Source of the DNA: Eubacterium sp.
GTDB taxonomy: Bacteria > Bacillota > Clostridia > Lachnospirales > Lachnospiraceae
DNA length: 41,163 bases
Assembly: GCA_022764165.1 (NCBI GenBank)
Contig: JALERM010000077.1
Span: 1 to 41,163, forward strand
Direction: 5' to 3'
Each line of letters opens with the position of its first letter. The first letter of the stretch is position 1. Made by a program: the position numbers and the translations under genes. Positions 30,421 to 39,050 of the stretch are shown here, piece after piece. The notes beneath the pieces are model-generated. The model ran no database searches, was not told the origin of the DNA, and saw only the letters and a list, made by a program, of their open reading frames with translations.

Positions 30421-31971
30421 ATGAGTGGTGGAGATATTATTGCAATTTTAATTGCGTTTGTGTTTTATCTGCTGTTGATGATAATTATCGGTGCAATCTA
30501 TATGAAGAATACCAGCAGTTCGGAAGATTATTTCCTTGGCGGAAGAGGACTGAGCGGCTGGGTGGCAGCCTTGTCTGCACAGGCATCCGATATGAGTGGA
30601 TGGCTGCTGATGGGACTTCCGGGTGCTGTTTATGCCATGGGTACCGGACAGGCATGGATCGCCATCGGTTTGTTTCTGGGAACTGTATTTAACTGGGTGT
30701 GTATTTCTTCCCGGCTTCGCCGGTATACCATCCGTGCCAACAATTCCATGACATTGCCGGCATATTTTGAGAACCGGTTCCGGGATAAAAAACGAGTGCT
30801 GCTGATGGTTTCCTCTGTTGTTATCGTTATCTTTTTCCTGGTCTATACTGCATCTGCTCTTTCAGCAGGAGGAAAGCTGTTTAACGCTGTGTTTGGTGTG
30901 GATTATCATGTAGCTCTTGCCATCGGTGCAGTGGTTATTCTTGCCTACACGTTCATGGGTGGATTCATGGCAGTCTGTGTGACAGACTTTATACAGGGAA
31001 CGCTGATGCTGGTAGGACTTTTGATTGTTCCGATCATTGCCTATGTGCTGGTGGGTCCCGGCAGTATGACACAGATTCTGGAACAGACAGGTGTGGAAGG
31101 CGGAGCATCTTCTTATCTGAGTCTGTTTATGAATGGAGAACGGCCATATACAGCGGTTGAGATTATTTCGCAGCTTGCCTGGGGACTTGGATACTGTGGT
31201 ATGCCGCATATTCTGACCCGATTTATGGCTGTCAAGAACCAGAAAGAATTAAAGAAATCCAGAGTGATTGCGATTGTCTGGGTAGTACTTTCTCTGGGAG
31301 CTGCTGTGTGCATCGGTATCATCGGAAGAGCATATCTGTATCCGGTGATTCTGGGAACAGAAGGAACAGCGTCTTCAGAAAGTGTATTTATCGAGACGAT
31401 TACGAAAATGTTTACCAGTGATATGAAACTGCCGTTTATCGGTGGAATCTTCCTCTGTGGTATCCTGGCGGCTATTATGTCCACAGCGGATTCGCAGCTT
31501 CTGGTAACCGCTTCATCAGTGTCTAAGGATATTTATAAAGGTATCCTTAAACCCGGCTCAGATGAAAAGAAAGTTTTGAAAGTAAGCCGTATTACCGTTA
31601 TCGTGGTATCTGTGTTGGCATTTGCGATTGCATGGAATCCTAATAACAGTATTATGGGACTGGTATCCAATGCATGGGCAGGACTGGGCTCCGCTTTCGG
31701 TCCGATCGTATTGATGTCACTGTTCTGGAGAAGAACTAATTTTGCCGGAGCTGTGGCTGGTATCGTGTCCGGTGGACTTACCGTTATTATCTGGGATTAC
31801 ATACCTCTTGTGGGAGGGCAGACACTGGGAACTGCCACTGGCTTATATTCTCTGGCAGTGGGATTTGCAGTCAGTGTATTGTGTATCGTAATCTTCAGTC
31901 TCTGCACAAAGGAACCTTCCAAAGAGATTCTGGCAGAGTTTGATTCTGTAAAAAACTGGAAAGAGAACTAA
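30421..31971 (+). CDS. putP: Sodium/proline symporter
   Basis: 516 residues of the SSS family with about 12-13 membrane helices. LGGRGLSGWVAALSAQASDMSGWLLMGLPGA contains the Na+-binding region of TM2. RLRRYTIRANNSMTLPAYFENRF is a characteristic cytoplasmic loop. WGLGYCGMPHILTRFMA and GILAAIMSTADSQLLVTASS (the second Na+ site, TM8) are strong PutP matches. It imports proline with sodium. It is co-transcribed with ridA and closed by a terminator. Confidence 0.95.
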   Translation: MSGGDIIAILIAFVFYLLLMIIIGAIYMKNTSSSEDYFLGGRGLSGWVAALSAQASDMSGWLLMGLPGAVYAMGTGQAWIAIGLFLGTVFNWVCISSRLRRYTIRANNSMTLPAYFENRFRDKKRVLLMVSSVVIVIFFLVYTASALSAGGKLFNAVFGVDYHVALAIGAVVILAYTFMGGFMAVCVTDFIQGTLMLVGLLIVPIIAYVLVGPGSMTQILEQTGVEGGASSYLSLFMNGERPYTAVEIISQLAWGLGYCGMPHILTRFMAVKNQKELKKSRVIAIVWVVLSLGAAVCIGIIGRAYLYPVILGTEGTASSESVFIETITKMFTSDMKLPFIGGIFLCGILAAIMSTADSQLLVTASSVSKDIYKGILKPGSDEKKVLKVSRITVIVVSVLAFAIAWNPNNSIMGLVSNAWAGLGSAFGPIVLMSLFWRRTNFAGAVAGIVSGGLTVIIWDYIPLVGGQTLGTATGLYSLAVGFAVSVLCIVIFSLCTKEPSKEILAEFDSVKNWKEN

Positions 31972-31986
31972 GAATAAAAATAAAGA

Positions 31987-32013
31987 AAAGAGTTCCGCTT
32001 GCGGGACTCTTTG
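31987..32013 (+). terminator. Terminator of putP
   Basis: AAAGAGTTCCGC (31987-31998) with GCGGGACTCTTT (32001-32012), a 12-bp stem with one wobble. The T-run is weak (GTTATAT). Confidence 0.7.
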
Positions 32014-32016
32014 TTA

Positions 32017-32050
32017 TATAATAGGAAAGTCGAAAGACTTTCCTATTATA
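32017..32050. repeat. Palindromic repeat family 2, copy 2
   Basis: TATAATAGGAAAGTC (32017-32031), loop GAAA, GACTTTCCTATTATA (32036-32050). A perfect 15-bp stem directly after the putP terminator, related to 4907-4942 in stem sequence, length and position. Confidence 0.85.
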
Positions 32051-32076
32051 CTTAAGAAAGAAACGAAAGGGTTGTT

Positions 32077-32811
32077 ATGAATTATAAATTGACGATTGAG
32101 TATGACGGTACCCGTTATGATGGGTGGCAGAGGCAGAGTACCACGGAACAGACCATTCAGGGGAAGATTGAACGGGTTTTGTCGCGGATGACAGGAAAAG
32201 ATATAGAGATTGACGGTGCCGGAAGAACGGATGCAGGCGTTCATGCCAGAGGGCAGACGGCAAATGTGCATCTGGGATTTTATGGGAGTGATGAGGAAAT
32301 TCTGGAATATTTGAATGAATATCTTCCGGATGATATCGGTATTGTGTCTGTGGAACGTGTGCCGGAGCGTTTTCATGCCAGACTCTGGGCAACAGGAAAG
32401 TGTTATTCCTATCGGATCGGAATAGACAGCTGCAAATCTGTCTTTGACCGCAAATACAGATATCCCCTTGGAAAGAAACTGGATGTGGTGGCTATGAGAC
32501 GGGCTGCGTCTGATCTGCTGGGTACACATGATTTTCGTTCCTTTTGTGGAAATCCACGGATGAAAAAGTCAACAGTGCGGACAATTGAAGATATTTTGAT
32601 TGAAGAGCTGGAACATGAAGTAAAAATAACGTATACTGGTAATGGGTTCCTGCAATATATGGTCAGAATATTGACCGGAACGCTGATTGAGGTGGGGCTT
32701 CATCAGAGGAAGGAAGACAGCATGCCCTGGCTGCTGGAACAGAAGGAAAGGAAATTGGCGGGGGTGACGGCTCCGGCACAGGGATTGTGCCTGGAACAGG
32801 TTTACTATTGA
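32077..32811 (+). CDS. truA: tRNA pseudouridine(38-40) synthase
   Basis: 244 residues, normal length. It isomerises uridines 38-40 in the anticodon arm. The catalytic Asp52 lies in GAGRTDAGVHARGQ. The start KLTIEYDGTRYDGWQRQ and the later FHARLWATGKCYSYRI, DLLGTHDFRSFCGN and YMVRILTGTLIEVG are family blocks. AAAGGG precedes the ATG. It is followed 25 nt later by an uncharacterised gene. Confidence 0.97.
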   Translation: MNYKLTIEYDGTRYDGWQRQSTTEQTIQGKIERVLSRMTGKDIEIDGAGRTDAGVHARGQTANVHLGFYGSDEEILEYLNEYLPDDIGIVSVERVPERFHARLWATGKCYSYRIGIDSCKSVFDRKYRYPLGKKLDVVAMRRAASDLLGTHDFRSFCGNPRMKKSTVRTIEDILIEELEHEVKITYTGNGFLQYMVRILTGTLIEVGLHQRKEDSMPWLLEQKERKLAGVTAPAQGLCLEQVYY

Positions 32812-32836
32812 TTATGAAAGATAAAGGGAGAATGGT

Positions 32837-33439
32837 ATGAGAGACTGGAGTAAATGGCCACAGGAATATTATGAAACAACAGAACGAGAGGAACGGCTTG
32901 AGATGCTCAGAGAACGTCTGAAGTCGGAAGAAGCAGATGAAAAAGATCAGATTCGGATGAAGTTCTGGGAGCTGCGCTATGGGCAAAGAGAAAAAATGCC
33001 GGAGGGTGTTGATTATTTTATCAGGTCCTGGATGGAAATGTTCTTTATTTCAAAAAAGCTGGGTTCCTCATGGCTGAAACAGCAGCATCTTAAGAGTCTG
33101 GAAATTGTAAAAAAAGATTTTGGCTTTGAACTGGCAAAAGAGTATGGAACAGCAGGAGAAGAAGTATTGTATCAGGAACTGTGTCATGGAGTGGGTTTTT
33201 ACATGGAGCTTTGCCGGAGAGACAGTAAGTATAATACCCAGCTGCTTGGTATCGTGAAATTAAAACCGGAACGTCTGGTGGAAAAGATTGGGAATGAATT
33301 GTGGAAAATTTCCGTGGAAGTGCCGCAGACACTGGAGCAGGGGGCGGAATTTGCACCGCTGGTCGCAGCGTGTAAAGATGTGTTCTGGGCACAGTATCCC
33401 AAGTACAAAAAGGATGAAGCAATAAAACTGGAACGGTGA
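32837..33439 (+). CDS. Uncharacterised protein, truA-linked
   Basis: 200 residues, soluble, mostly helical and rich in Lys and Glu. It starts MRDWSKWPQEYYETTEREER. The middle has FWELRYGQREKMPEGVDYFI and SWLKQQHLKSLEIVKKDFGF. The end has CKDVFWAQYPKYKKDEAI. There is no signal peptide, helix or catalytic motif I can name. It looks like a Lachnospiraceae-type conserved hypothetical (a DUF6553-like assignment is possible from memory only). AAAGGGAGA lies before the ATG. It is probably in one operon with truA, and separate from the operon that follows. Confidence 0.75.
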   Translation: MRDWSKWPQEYYETTEREERLEMLRERLKSEEADEKDQIRMKFWELRYGQREKMPEGVDYFIRSWMEMFFISKKLGSSWLKQQHLKSLEIVKKDFGFELAKEYGTAGEEVLYQELCHGVGFYMELCRRDSKYNTQLLGIVKLKPERLVEKIGNELWKISVEVPQTLEQGAEFAPLVAACKDVFWAQYPKYKKDEAIKLER

Positions 33440-33486
33440 AGATGCCTGATAAACCTTAACGTTTTCTTAAAGCTGAGGGAAGGGGA

Positions 33487-33515
33487 TTGCAGACCGGGTG
33501 ATTTCGAGATAAGAT
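33487..33515 (+). promoter_or_regulatory. Promoter of the dlt-like operon
   Basis: TTGCAG (33487-33492), 17-nt spacer, TAAGAT (33510-33515), 36 nt before the GTG start. Confidence 0.45.
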
Positions 33516-33551
33516 AGGAAAGTAACAATGTGACTGATAAGGAGGGATACA

Positions 33552-35060
33552 GTGACGAATCATATTCTTGACTATCTGGAACAAACAGCTGCAAAGTATC
33601 CGGATCGGATTGCCTTTGCAGATGAACATACTGCCTGTACGTATCAAGAGCTAAAGAAGAATTCTGAACGAATCGGAACTGGACTGTGCAGGCTTATCTC
33701 ACGAAACACACCGGTTCCGGTTTTTATGGAGAAAAGTGTACAGACCATACAGGTTCTCATGGGGATTGTGAGGGCAGGAGGCTTTTATGTAATGCTGGAT
33801 ATTCATCAGCCCTCACTGCGTTTGCAGAGTATTCTTGATATTTTGCAGGCAGACTGTCTGATAACCTCCAGGATGTATGAAAAGGAACTGGAACAGCTGG
33901 GTTATAAAGGAAAAGTTCTCCTGGCAGAGGAACTTCTACAGACAGAACCGGAGATAAGGATACTGGAAGGGATTCGCAGACAGGCAAAAGACACCGATCC
34001 TCTATACGGTATTTTTACGTCCGGTTCCACGGGAACCCCGAAAGGTGTGGTGGTATCCCATCGTTCGGTGATTGATTTTATCGACCAGTTTACGTATATC
34101 TTTCATATTACGCAGGAGGATGTGATCGGAAACCAGGCTCCCTGGGATTTTGATGTGTCTGTGAAGGATATTTACTCTGCTCTGAAGACAGGGGCGAGAG
34201 TGGAGATTGTTCCTAAACGGATGTTTTCCTTTCCTGCACAATTGTTGGATTTTCTCTGTGAGCGGCAGGTGACCACGCTGATCTGGGCTGTTTCAGCTTT
34301 GTGTATCATTACCACTCTGCGGGGATTTTCTTACAAAGTGCCTGACAAAATCCGGAAAGTTCTCTTTTCAGGGGAAACGATGCCGATCAAACATCTGAAT
34401 CTGTGGAAAACGTATCTTCCGGACGCGGTTTATGTGAATTTGTACGGTCCTACAGAAATCACCTGTAATTGTACGTATTATGTGGTTGACCGTGCTTATG
34501 AACCGGGAGAAGCCCTGCCGATCGGGAAAGCATTTCCCAATGAAACGGTATTTTTGCTGGATGAGGAGAACAGGGAAGTGAGAGAACCCGGTCAGAAGGG
34601 CGAAATCTGTGTGACAGGAACAGCCCTTGCTCTCGGGTATTATCGGAACGAGGAGCAGACCAGTCGGGCGTTTGTGCAGAATCCACTGAATACTGCATGG
34701 CCGGAGAGGATGTACCGCACCGGTGATCTGGGATATTACGGTGAGGACGGGAATCTGTATTTCGCATCACGCCGGGATTTTCAGATTAAGCATATGGGCC
34801 ACAGGATTGAGCTGGGAGAGATTGAAGCTGCGATGGAGCAGGTGGAAGAAATCGAGAGAGCCTGTTGTATTTTTGACGAAGAGAAAAAGAAAATCCTGGC
34901 ATTTTATCAGGGTAATATTGAAAAGCGGGAACTGAAGCAGAAAATGGGAATCCGCCTTCCCGCATTTATGCTGCCCAATGGATTTTATCCGGTGGAGCGT
35001 ATGCCTCTGACGAAAAATGGAAAGATTGACAGAAAGGAATTGATGAAAGGACGGAAGTAA
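33552..35060 (+). CDS. Amino-acid adenylation enzyme, DltA-like
   Basis: 502 residues, the length of DltA, as a free-standing adenylation domain. It should activate an amino acid with ATP and load it on the carrier protein two genes downstream. All core motifs are present: IFTSGSTGTPKGVV (A3, residues 154-167), WDFDVSVKD with Asp201 (the alpha-amino anchor), NLYGPTE (A5), YRTGD (388-392), and the C-terminal catalytic Lys491 in NGKIDRK. The pocket differs from true DltA: LFSGE (Ser273) replaces the FCGE Cys, and TEITCNCTYY replaces TEATVAV. The substrate may therefore not be D-alanine. The start is GTG 33552 behind GGAGGG. First gene of a five-gene operon. Confidence 0.88.
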   Translation: MTNHILDYLEQTAAKYPDRIAFADEHTACTYQELKKNSERIGTGLCRLISRNTPVPVFMEKSVQTIQVLMGIVRAGGFYVMLDIHQPSLRLQSILDILQADCLITSRMYEKELEQLGYKGKVLLAEELLQTEPEIRILEGIRRQAKDTDPLYGIFTSGSTGTPKGVVVSHRSVIDFIDQFTYIFHITQEDVIGNQAPWDFDVSVKDIYSALKTGARVEIVPKRMFSFPAQLLDFLCERQVTTLIWAVSALCIITTLRGFSYKVPDKIRKVLFSGETMPIKHLNLWKTYLPDAVYVNLYGPTEITCNCTYYVVDRAYEPGEALPIGKAFPNETVFLLDEENREVREPGQKGEICVTGTALALGYYRNEEQTSRAFVQNPLNTAWPERMYRTGDLGYYGEDGNLYFASRRDFQIKHMGHRIELGEIEAAMEQVEEIERACCIFDEEKKKILAFYQGNIEKRELKQKMGIRLPAFMLPNGFYPVERMPLTKNGKIDRKELMKGRK

Positions 35061-35061
35061 T

Positions 35062-36267
35062 ATGGATACGATAGAAATCATCCGCCATGCGGTCAAACGA
35101 TATGAAACGCCGTTTTACCTGTTTGATCTGGATTGCTTTCAGAAAAGAATCAGCACGATTACAGCACTTATGGACAATCGTGTCAAACTGTGTTATGCCA
35201 TTAAGGCCAATCCTTTTCTGGCAAGAACGGCTGCCTCCTGTCTGAGGCGGCTGGAAGTATGTTCCCCAGGTGAATTTGCCATCTGTGAGCGGCTGGAGAT
35301 ACCCATGGAAAAAATAGTATTGTCCGGTGTATATAAAGAAAAGAAAGAGATTCACCGGATATTTTCTCAGTATGGAGGAAAAGGTGTCTATACCGTAGAA
35401 TCTTTGCAGCAGTTCCGGCTTCTGGCGGAAGAAGCAGAAGAAATGGGGCTGCGGATTTCGGTTTTGCTTCGGCTTACCAGTGGTAATCAGTTTGGCATGG
35501 ATGAAGAACAGATTCACGAATTGATAAAGAACAGAAATCAGTATCCACAGATCATGATTCGAGGACTGCAGTTTTATTCGGGAACACAGAAAAAGAAAAA
35601 AAATGTGGTGGAAGGTGAACTGGCTCGTCTGGATCAGCTGCTGGCAGAATTGAGGGAACGCTGGGGTTATCAGGCAAAAGAACTGGAATATGGTCCTGGA
35701 TTGTATGTTCCGTATTTTCAAAAAGAGGAAGAACAATCTCTGGAAGAAACCATCGGAGAGTTAAATACGATGTTGGCCTCCATGGCTTTCAGAGGAAATA
35801 TCATTCTGGAAATGGGACGATATCTGGCTGCCATGTGCGGTGTTTATGTGACCCGTCTGGTAGATTTGAAGCAGAATAATGGGCAGAACTATGCGATTGT
35901 GGACGGCGGAATCAACCATTTGAATTATTACGGACAGACCATGGCCATGAAAGTGCCCTGGTATCATCATCTGTCCGGAAAGACGCTGGAACCCCGGGAG
36001 GGGGAGCAAATTCCTGTGACTGTGTGCGGGTCACTTTGTACGGTCAGTGATGTTCTGGTGAAAAATCTGCCGCTGACTGAGCCGCAGCTGCAGGATGTGC
36101 TGGTATTTGAAAGAACCGGTGCATATTCAGTGACAGAAGGTATCTATCTGTTTTTAAGCAGGGACCTGCCGCAGATTCTGTTCTGGTCTGAGCAGGAGGG
36201 TCTGCAGCTGGTGAGAGAAGGTATCTGCAGTCACTGGTGGAATGGAGAAGTAGAGAAAAGGAGATAG
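35062..36267 (+). CDS. Fold-type III PLP-dependent decarboxylase-like enzyme
   Basis: 401 residues of the diaminopimelate/ornithine decarboxylase group. An alanine-racemase-like barrel binds PLP through Lys48 in CYAIKANP. GLQFYSGTQ (168-176), YGPGLYV, EMGRYLAAMCG (Arg253) and the C-terminal CGSLCTVSDVL (Cys326, Asp330) follow. Two features differ from free-amino-acid decarboxylases: the His that stacks on PLP (GxHxHxGS) is Tyr172, and the substrate-binding ending is GAYSVTEGI instead of GAYxxxMSSxYN. BtrK of butirosin biosynthesis is a precedent for this fold acting on a carrier-bound amino acid. It starts 1 nt after the adenylation gene stop. Confidence 0.85.
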   Translation: MDTIEIIRHAVKRYETPFYLFDLDCFQKRISTITALMDNRVKLCYAIKANPFLARTAASCLRRLEVCSPGEFAICERLEIPMEKIVLSGVYKEKKEIHRIFSQYGGKGVYTVESLQQFRLLAEEAEEMGLRISVLLRLTSGNQFGMDEEQIHELIKNRNQYPQIMIRGLQFYSGTQKKKKNVVEGELARLDQLLAELRERWGYQAKELEYGPGLYVPYFQKEEEQSLEETIGELNTMLASMAFRGNIILEMGRYLAAMCGVYVTRLVDLKQNNGQNYAIVDGGINHLNYYGQTMAMKVPWYHHLSGKTLEPREGEQIPVTVCGSLCTVSDVLVKNLPLTEPQLQDVLVFERTGAYSVTEGIYLFLSRDLPQILFWSEQEGLQLVREGICSHWWNGEVEKRR

Positions 36268-36271
36268 AAAA

Positions 36272-36502
36272 ATGGAAGAATTATTGAATATTTTGGAAGA
36301 AATTCAGCCGGATGCTGATTATGAAACCTGTGATACACTGATTGACGATGGAATTCTGGATTCTTTTGCAATCTTGTCAATCGTATCGGAACTGGAGGAT
36401 GCTTTTGGTGTCCAGGTTACTCCTGCGGAAATTATTCCCGAGAATTTTAATTCCGCACAGGCTTTGTGGGAAATGGTTCAGCGTCTTCAGGAAGAGAATT
36501 AA
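36272..36502 (+). CDS. Acyl/peptidyl carrier protein, DltC-like
   Basis: 76 residues, acidic, helical. GILDSFAIL places the phosphopantetheine serine at Ser31; the LDSF motif is that of DltC and not the typical fatty-acid ACP DSLD-type motif. AAAGGAGA sits just before the ATG, 4 nt after the decarboxylase gene. It should carry the activated amino acid, or its decarboxylated form, as a thioester for the MBOAT protein. Confidence 0.92.
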   Translation: MEELLNILEEIQPDADYETCDTLIDDGILDSFAILSIVSELEDAFGVQVTPAEIIPENFNSAQALWEMVQRLQEEN

Positions 36503-36504
36503 GT

Positions 36505-38022
36505 ATGGCATTCAATTCATTTGCATTTTTAGTATTTGTAATCATTGCGGCGGTGGGATACTACTGGATTCCCCGCCGATTTCAATGGGTCTGGCTGCTG
36601 GGATTCAGCTATCTGTACTATTTGTCTTACGGTACAGGCTTAGTGGGATATCTTCTTTTTACCACAGTGACCACCTGGCTGGGTGCCGGTCTGCTGGAAC
36701 ATGAGAAAGTAAAGGAAAGTAAAAATTATAGAAAAACAATCCTGATCGTGACACTGGTTCTGAACTTCGGGATGCTGGGAATACTGAAGTACCTGAATTT
36801 CCTGATTTTGAACCTGAACCGGATGTTTGACGGCAGACTGACGTTTCTTGATCTGGCTCTTCCCGTGGGGATTTCCTTTTATATCTTCCAGTCGATGGGA
36901 TATCTGCTGGATGTGTACTGGAAACGTCAGAAGGCAGAGAAAAATCTGTTCAGGTTTGCTCTTTTTGTATCTTTTTTCCCGCAGATTCTGCAGGGTCCCA
37001 TCGGGAGATATTCCCGGCTGGCAGGACAGCTTTTCGAGGAGCACCGGTGGGATGGAAGACGGGCAGAAGAGGGACTGCAGAGGATTCTCTGGGGATTTTT
37101 CAAGAAAATGATCATCGCAGACACGGCAGCCCCTTTTGTGGCAGCGTTATTTGATGAGTATCAGACCTATCCTGGCCTGGCCATTTTTGCAGTGCTGGCT
37201 TATTCTGCACAGCTGTATGGAGATTTCTCAGGCGGCATCGATATCGTGATCGGCATCAGCAGGATTTTTGGAATTACACTGGACGAGAACTTCAAACGCC
37301 CCTTTTTTGCCAGGTCCATCACGGACTTCTGGCATCGGTGGCATATTACGCTGGGAACCTGGATGAAGGATTATGTATTTTATCCTGTATCACTTTCCCG
37401 CTGGATGAGTCAGTTCGGAAAAACGGCGAAGAAAATCTTCGGGAAAACCACCGGAAGAGCACTTCCCATCTGTCTTGCCAACCTGATCGTATTTTTTGTG
37501 GTTGGAGTATGGCACGGAGCTGCCTGGAAATTTATTGTCTATGGTCTGTACAACGGAGGAATCATTGCTTTCAGCGGCCTGATGGCTCCTCATTATCGAA
37601 CATGGAAGAAAAAACTGGGGATTGTGGAGAAATCATCCGGCTGGCAGTTATTTCAGATTGTACGGACATTTATCCTGGTTAATATCAGCTGGTTTTTTGA
37701 CCGGGCAGACACGATCCCTCAGGCCTTGACCATGATGAAAAACAGTGTGACCCACTGGACTCCGGCGCAGATTCTGCAGGTACCTGTGGGACTTGCAGGA
37801 GGAACCTCATACACTTTATCTGCACTTATCATTCTACTGATGGGTGTCTGTGTTCTGTTTGTTTACAGTCTGCTTGAGGAGAATGGTAAAAACCCGATGG
37901 AAATACTGCGGGGATGTCCCGGTTGGGTGAGAATTGCTGTCTATCTTATGGTATTTCTTGCACTTCCCACACTGGGTCAGCTGCCGTCGGATACAGGAGG
38001 TTTTATCTATGCGCAATTTTAA
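36505..38022 (+). CDS. MBOAT-family membrane O-acyltransferase, DltB-like
   Basis: 505 residues with about 10-11 membrane segments (first AFLVFVIIAAVGYYWIP). FWHRWHITLGTWMKDYVFYPV (His277) and VGVWHGAAWKFIVYGLYNG (His337) are the MBOAT landmarks; DltB's catalytic His336 is in the equivalent place. SYLYYLSYG, LPVGISFYIFQSMGYLLDVYW and QGPIGRYSRL are shared with DltB/AlgI proteins. It should move the carrier-bound group through the membrane. Start ATG 36505 is 3 nt after the carrier gene stop. The C-terminus overlaps the next gene by 14 nt. Confidence 0.92.
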   Translation: MAFNSFAFLVFVIIAAVGYYWIPRRFQWVWLLGFSYLYYLSYGTGLVGYLLFTTVTTWLGAGLLEHEKVKESKNYRKTILIVTLVLNFGMLGILKYLNFLILNLNRMFDGRLTFLDLALPVGISFYIFQSMGYLLDVYWKRQKAEKNLFRFALFVSFFPQILQGPIGRYSRLAGQLFEEHRWDGRRAEEGLQRILWGFFKKMIIADTAAPFVAALFDEYQTYPGLAIFAVLAYSAQLYGDFSGGIDIVIGISRIFGITLDENFKRPFFARSITDFWHRWHITLGTWMKDYVFYPVSLSRWMSQFGKTAKKIFGKTTGRALPICLANLIVFFVVGVWHGAAWKFIVYGLYNGGIIAFSGLMAPHYRTWKKKLGIVEKSSGWQLFQIVRTFILVNISWFFDRADTIPQALTMMKNSVTHWTPAQILQVPVGLAGGTSYTLSALIILLMGVCVLFVYSLLEENGKNPMEILRGCPGWVRIAVYLMVFLALPTLGQLPSDTGGFIYAQF

Positions 38023-38974
38023 AAGAATACTGGCAGTTCTTCTTGTAGTCGGTCTGATGATTGGCCTGAATGAGGGGCTGATGTACCTTTTGTATCCATA
38101 CACGTATACCCGGGCAGATATGCATCATATCATAACGGAGGAATACGATGACCTTCTGGTGGGATCGTCACACGGAAAATGTGGTCTTGATCCTCAGGCT
38201 ATGGCAGAGGTAACCGGAAGAAAAACACTGAATGTGTGTCAGGGAGGACAGTATCCGGTGGATTCCTGCCATCTGGTGATGGAGGCAGCACGGCATCAGA
38301 AGATCAAAAGAGTGATTTATGAACTGGATCCGGGGTACTGGGTGACAGAACCTAACCAGTCGGCTGACTACGTTACATTCTATCAGGAAATGCCATGGTC
38401 AACGGTGAAGTTATCTTATTTTGCAGATAAGATGATGAAAGCAGATTTTCGGACTGTATTGTTTCCCTGGTACTTCTATAGAAATCAGATAAAAAGAATC
38501 CCGGAATTTGTTCACCAGAAGCAGAGTGATGTGTATAAAAACTACGGGATCGAGCCATTTGCTTCTGAAGTGCAGACTTACCGGGAAGATGGATTTATCG
38601 CACGCCATCCCCTGCCTTCTGACAGGCAGCAGGAGGACGTGCCGCATCTGTGGCAGTTTTCTGAACCGGAGAAAGATTCGGTTGAAGGATTTGAAAAAAT
38701 GGTTCGTTTCTGCAAAAAAGAAGGAATCCAGCTGATTGTAGTGACAACGCCCATACCGAAAGCTACTTATGAAAAATACAAATCTCATTATGAGGCTGCC
38801 GAACAATACTTTACGGATTATCTGGAAAAATTGCAGGTGCCATATTACTGTTATCTGAACACACAGGAGAGTGATATACCACAGGATCTGGAAGAATTCG
38901 CTGACTATGATGGACATATGTATGAGGAGGCAGCGGGACGGTTCAGCAGGATATTTGCAGAGAATATGAAATAA
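38009..38974 (+). CDS. DltD/SGNH-like membrane-anchored protein
   Basis: 321 residues. An N-terminal anchor (RILAVLLVVGLMIGLNEGLMYLL) is followed by an extracytoplasmic SGNH-like domain. LLVGSSHGKCGLDP provides the Ser (53 or 54), and DYDGHMYEEAAGRF provides Asp299/Asp301 and His303. DltD proteins end MBOAT operons in this way and help pass D-Ala to teichoic acid. AGGAGG (37995-38000) lies inside the MBOAT gene, 8 nt before ATG 38009, so the two genes overlap. Last gene of the operon; a terminator follows. Confidence 0.82.
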   Translation: MRNFKRILAVLLVVGLMIGLNEGLMYLLYPYTYTRADMHHIITEEYDDLLVGSSHGKCGLDPQAMAEVTGRKTLNVCQGGQYPVDSCHLVMEAARHQKIKRVIYELDPGYWVTEPNQSADYVTFYQEMPWSTVKLSYFADKMMKADFRTVLFPWYFYRNQIKRIPEFVHQKQSDVYKNYGIEPFASEVQTYREDGFIARHPLPSDRQQEDVPHLWQFSEPEKDSVEGFEKMVRFCKKEGIQLIVVTTPIPKATYEKYKSHYEAAEQYFTDYLEKLQVPYYCYLNTQESDIPQDLEEFADYDGHMYEEAAGRFSRIFAENMK

Positions 38975-38996
38975 TGGGTAAAGAATGCAAATATAA

Positions 38997-39025
38997 CAGC
39001 CAGCGGAGAATCGCTGGCTGTTTGT
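38997..39025 (+). terminator. Terminator of the dlt-like operon
   Basis: CAGCCAGCG (38997-39005), loop GAGAAT, CGCTGGCTG (39012-39020), then TTTGT. A perfect 9-bp GC-rich stem. Confidence 0.85.
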
Positions 39026-39050
39026 ATGAACACCAATACCCAAGATTCAA

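Noticed and set aside
35062-36267. Diaminopimelate decarboxylase (lysA) for lysine synthesis
   Set aside because: The HxH/GS and MSSxYN-type substrate motifs are changed, and the gene lies in a dlt-like operon with 1- and 4-nt gaps, so a housekeeping lysA call is not supported.
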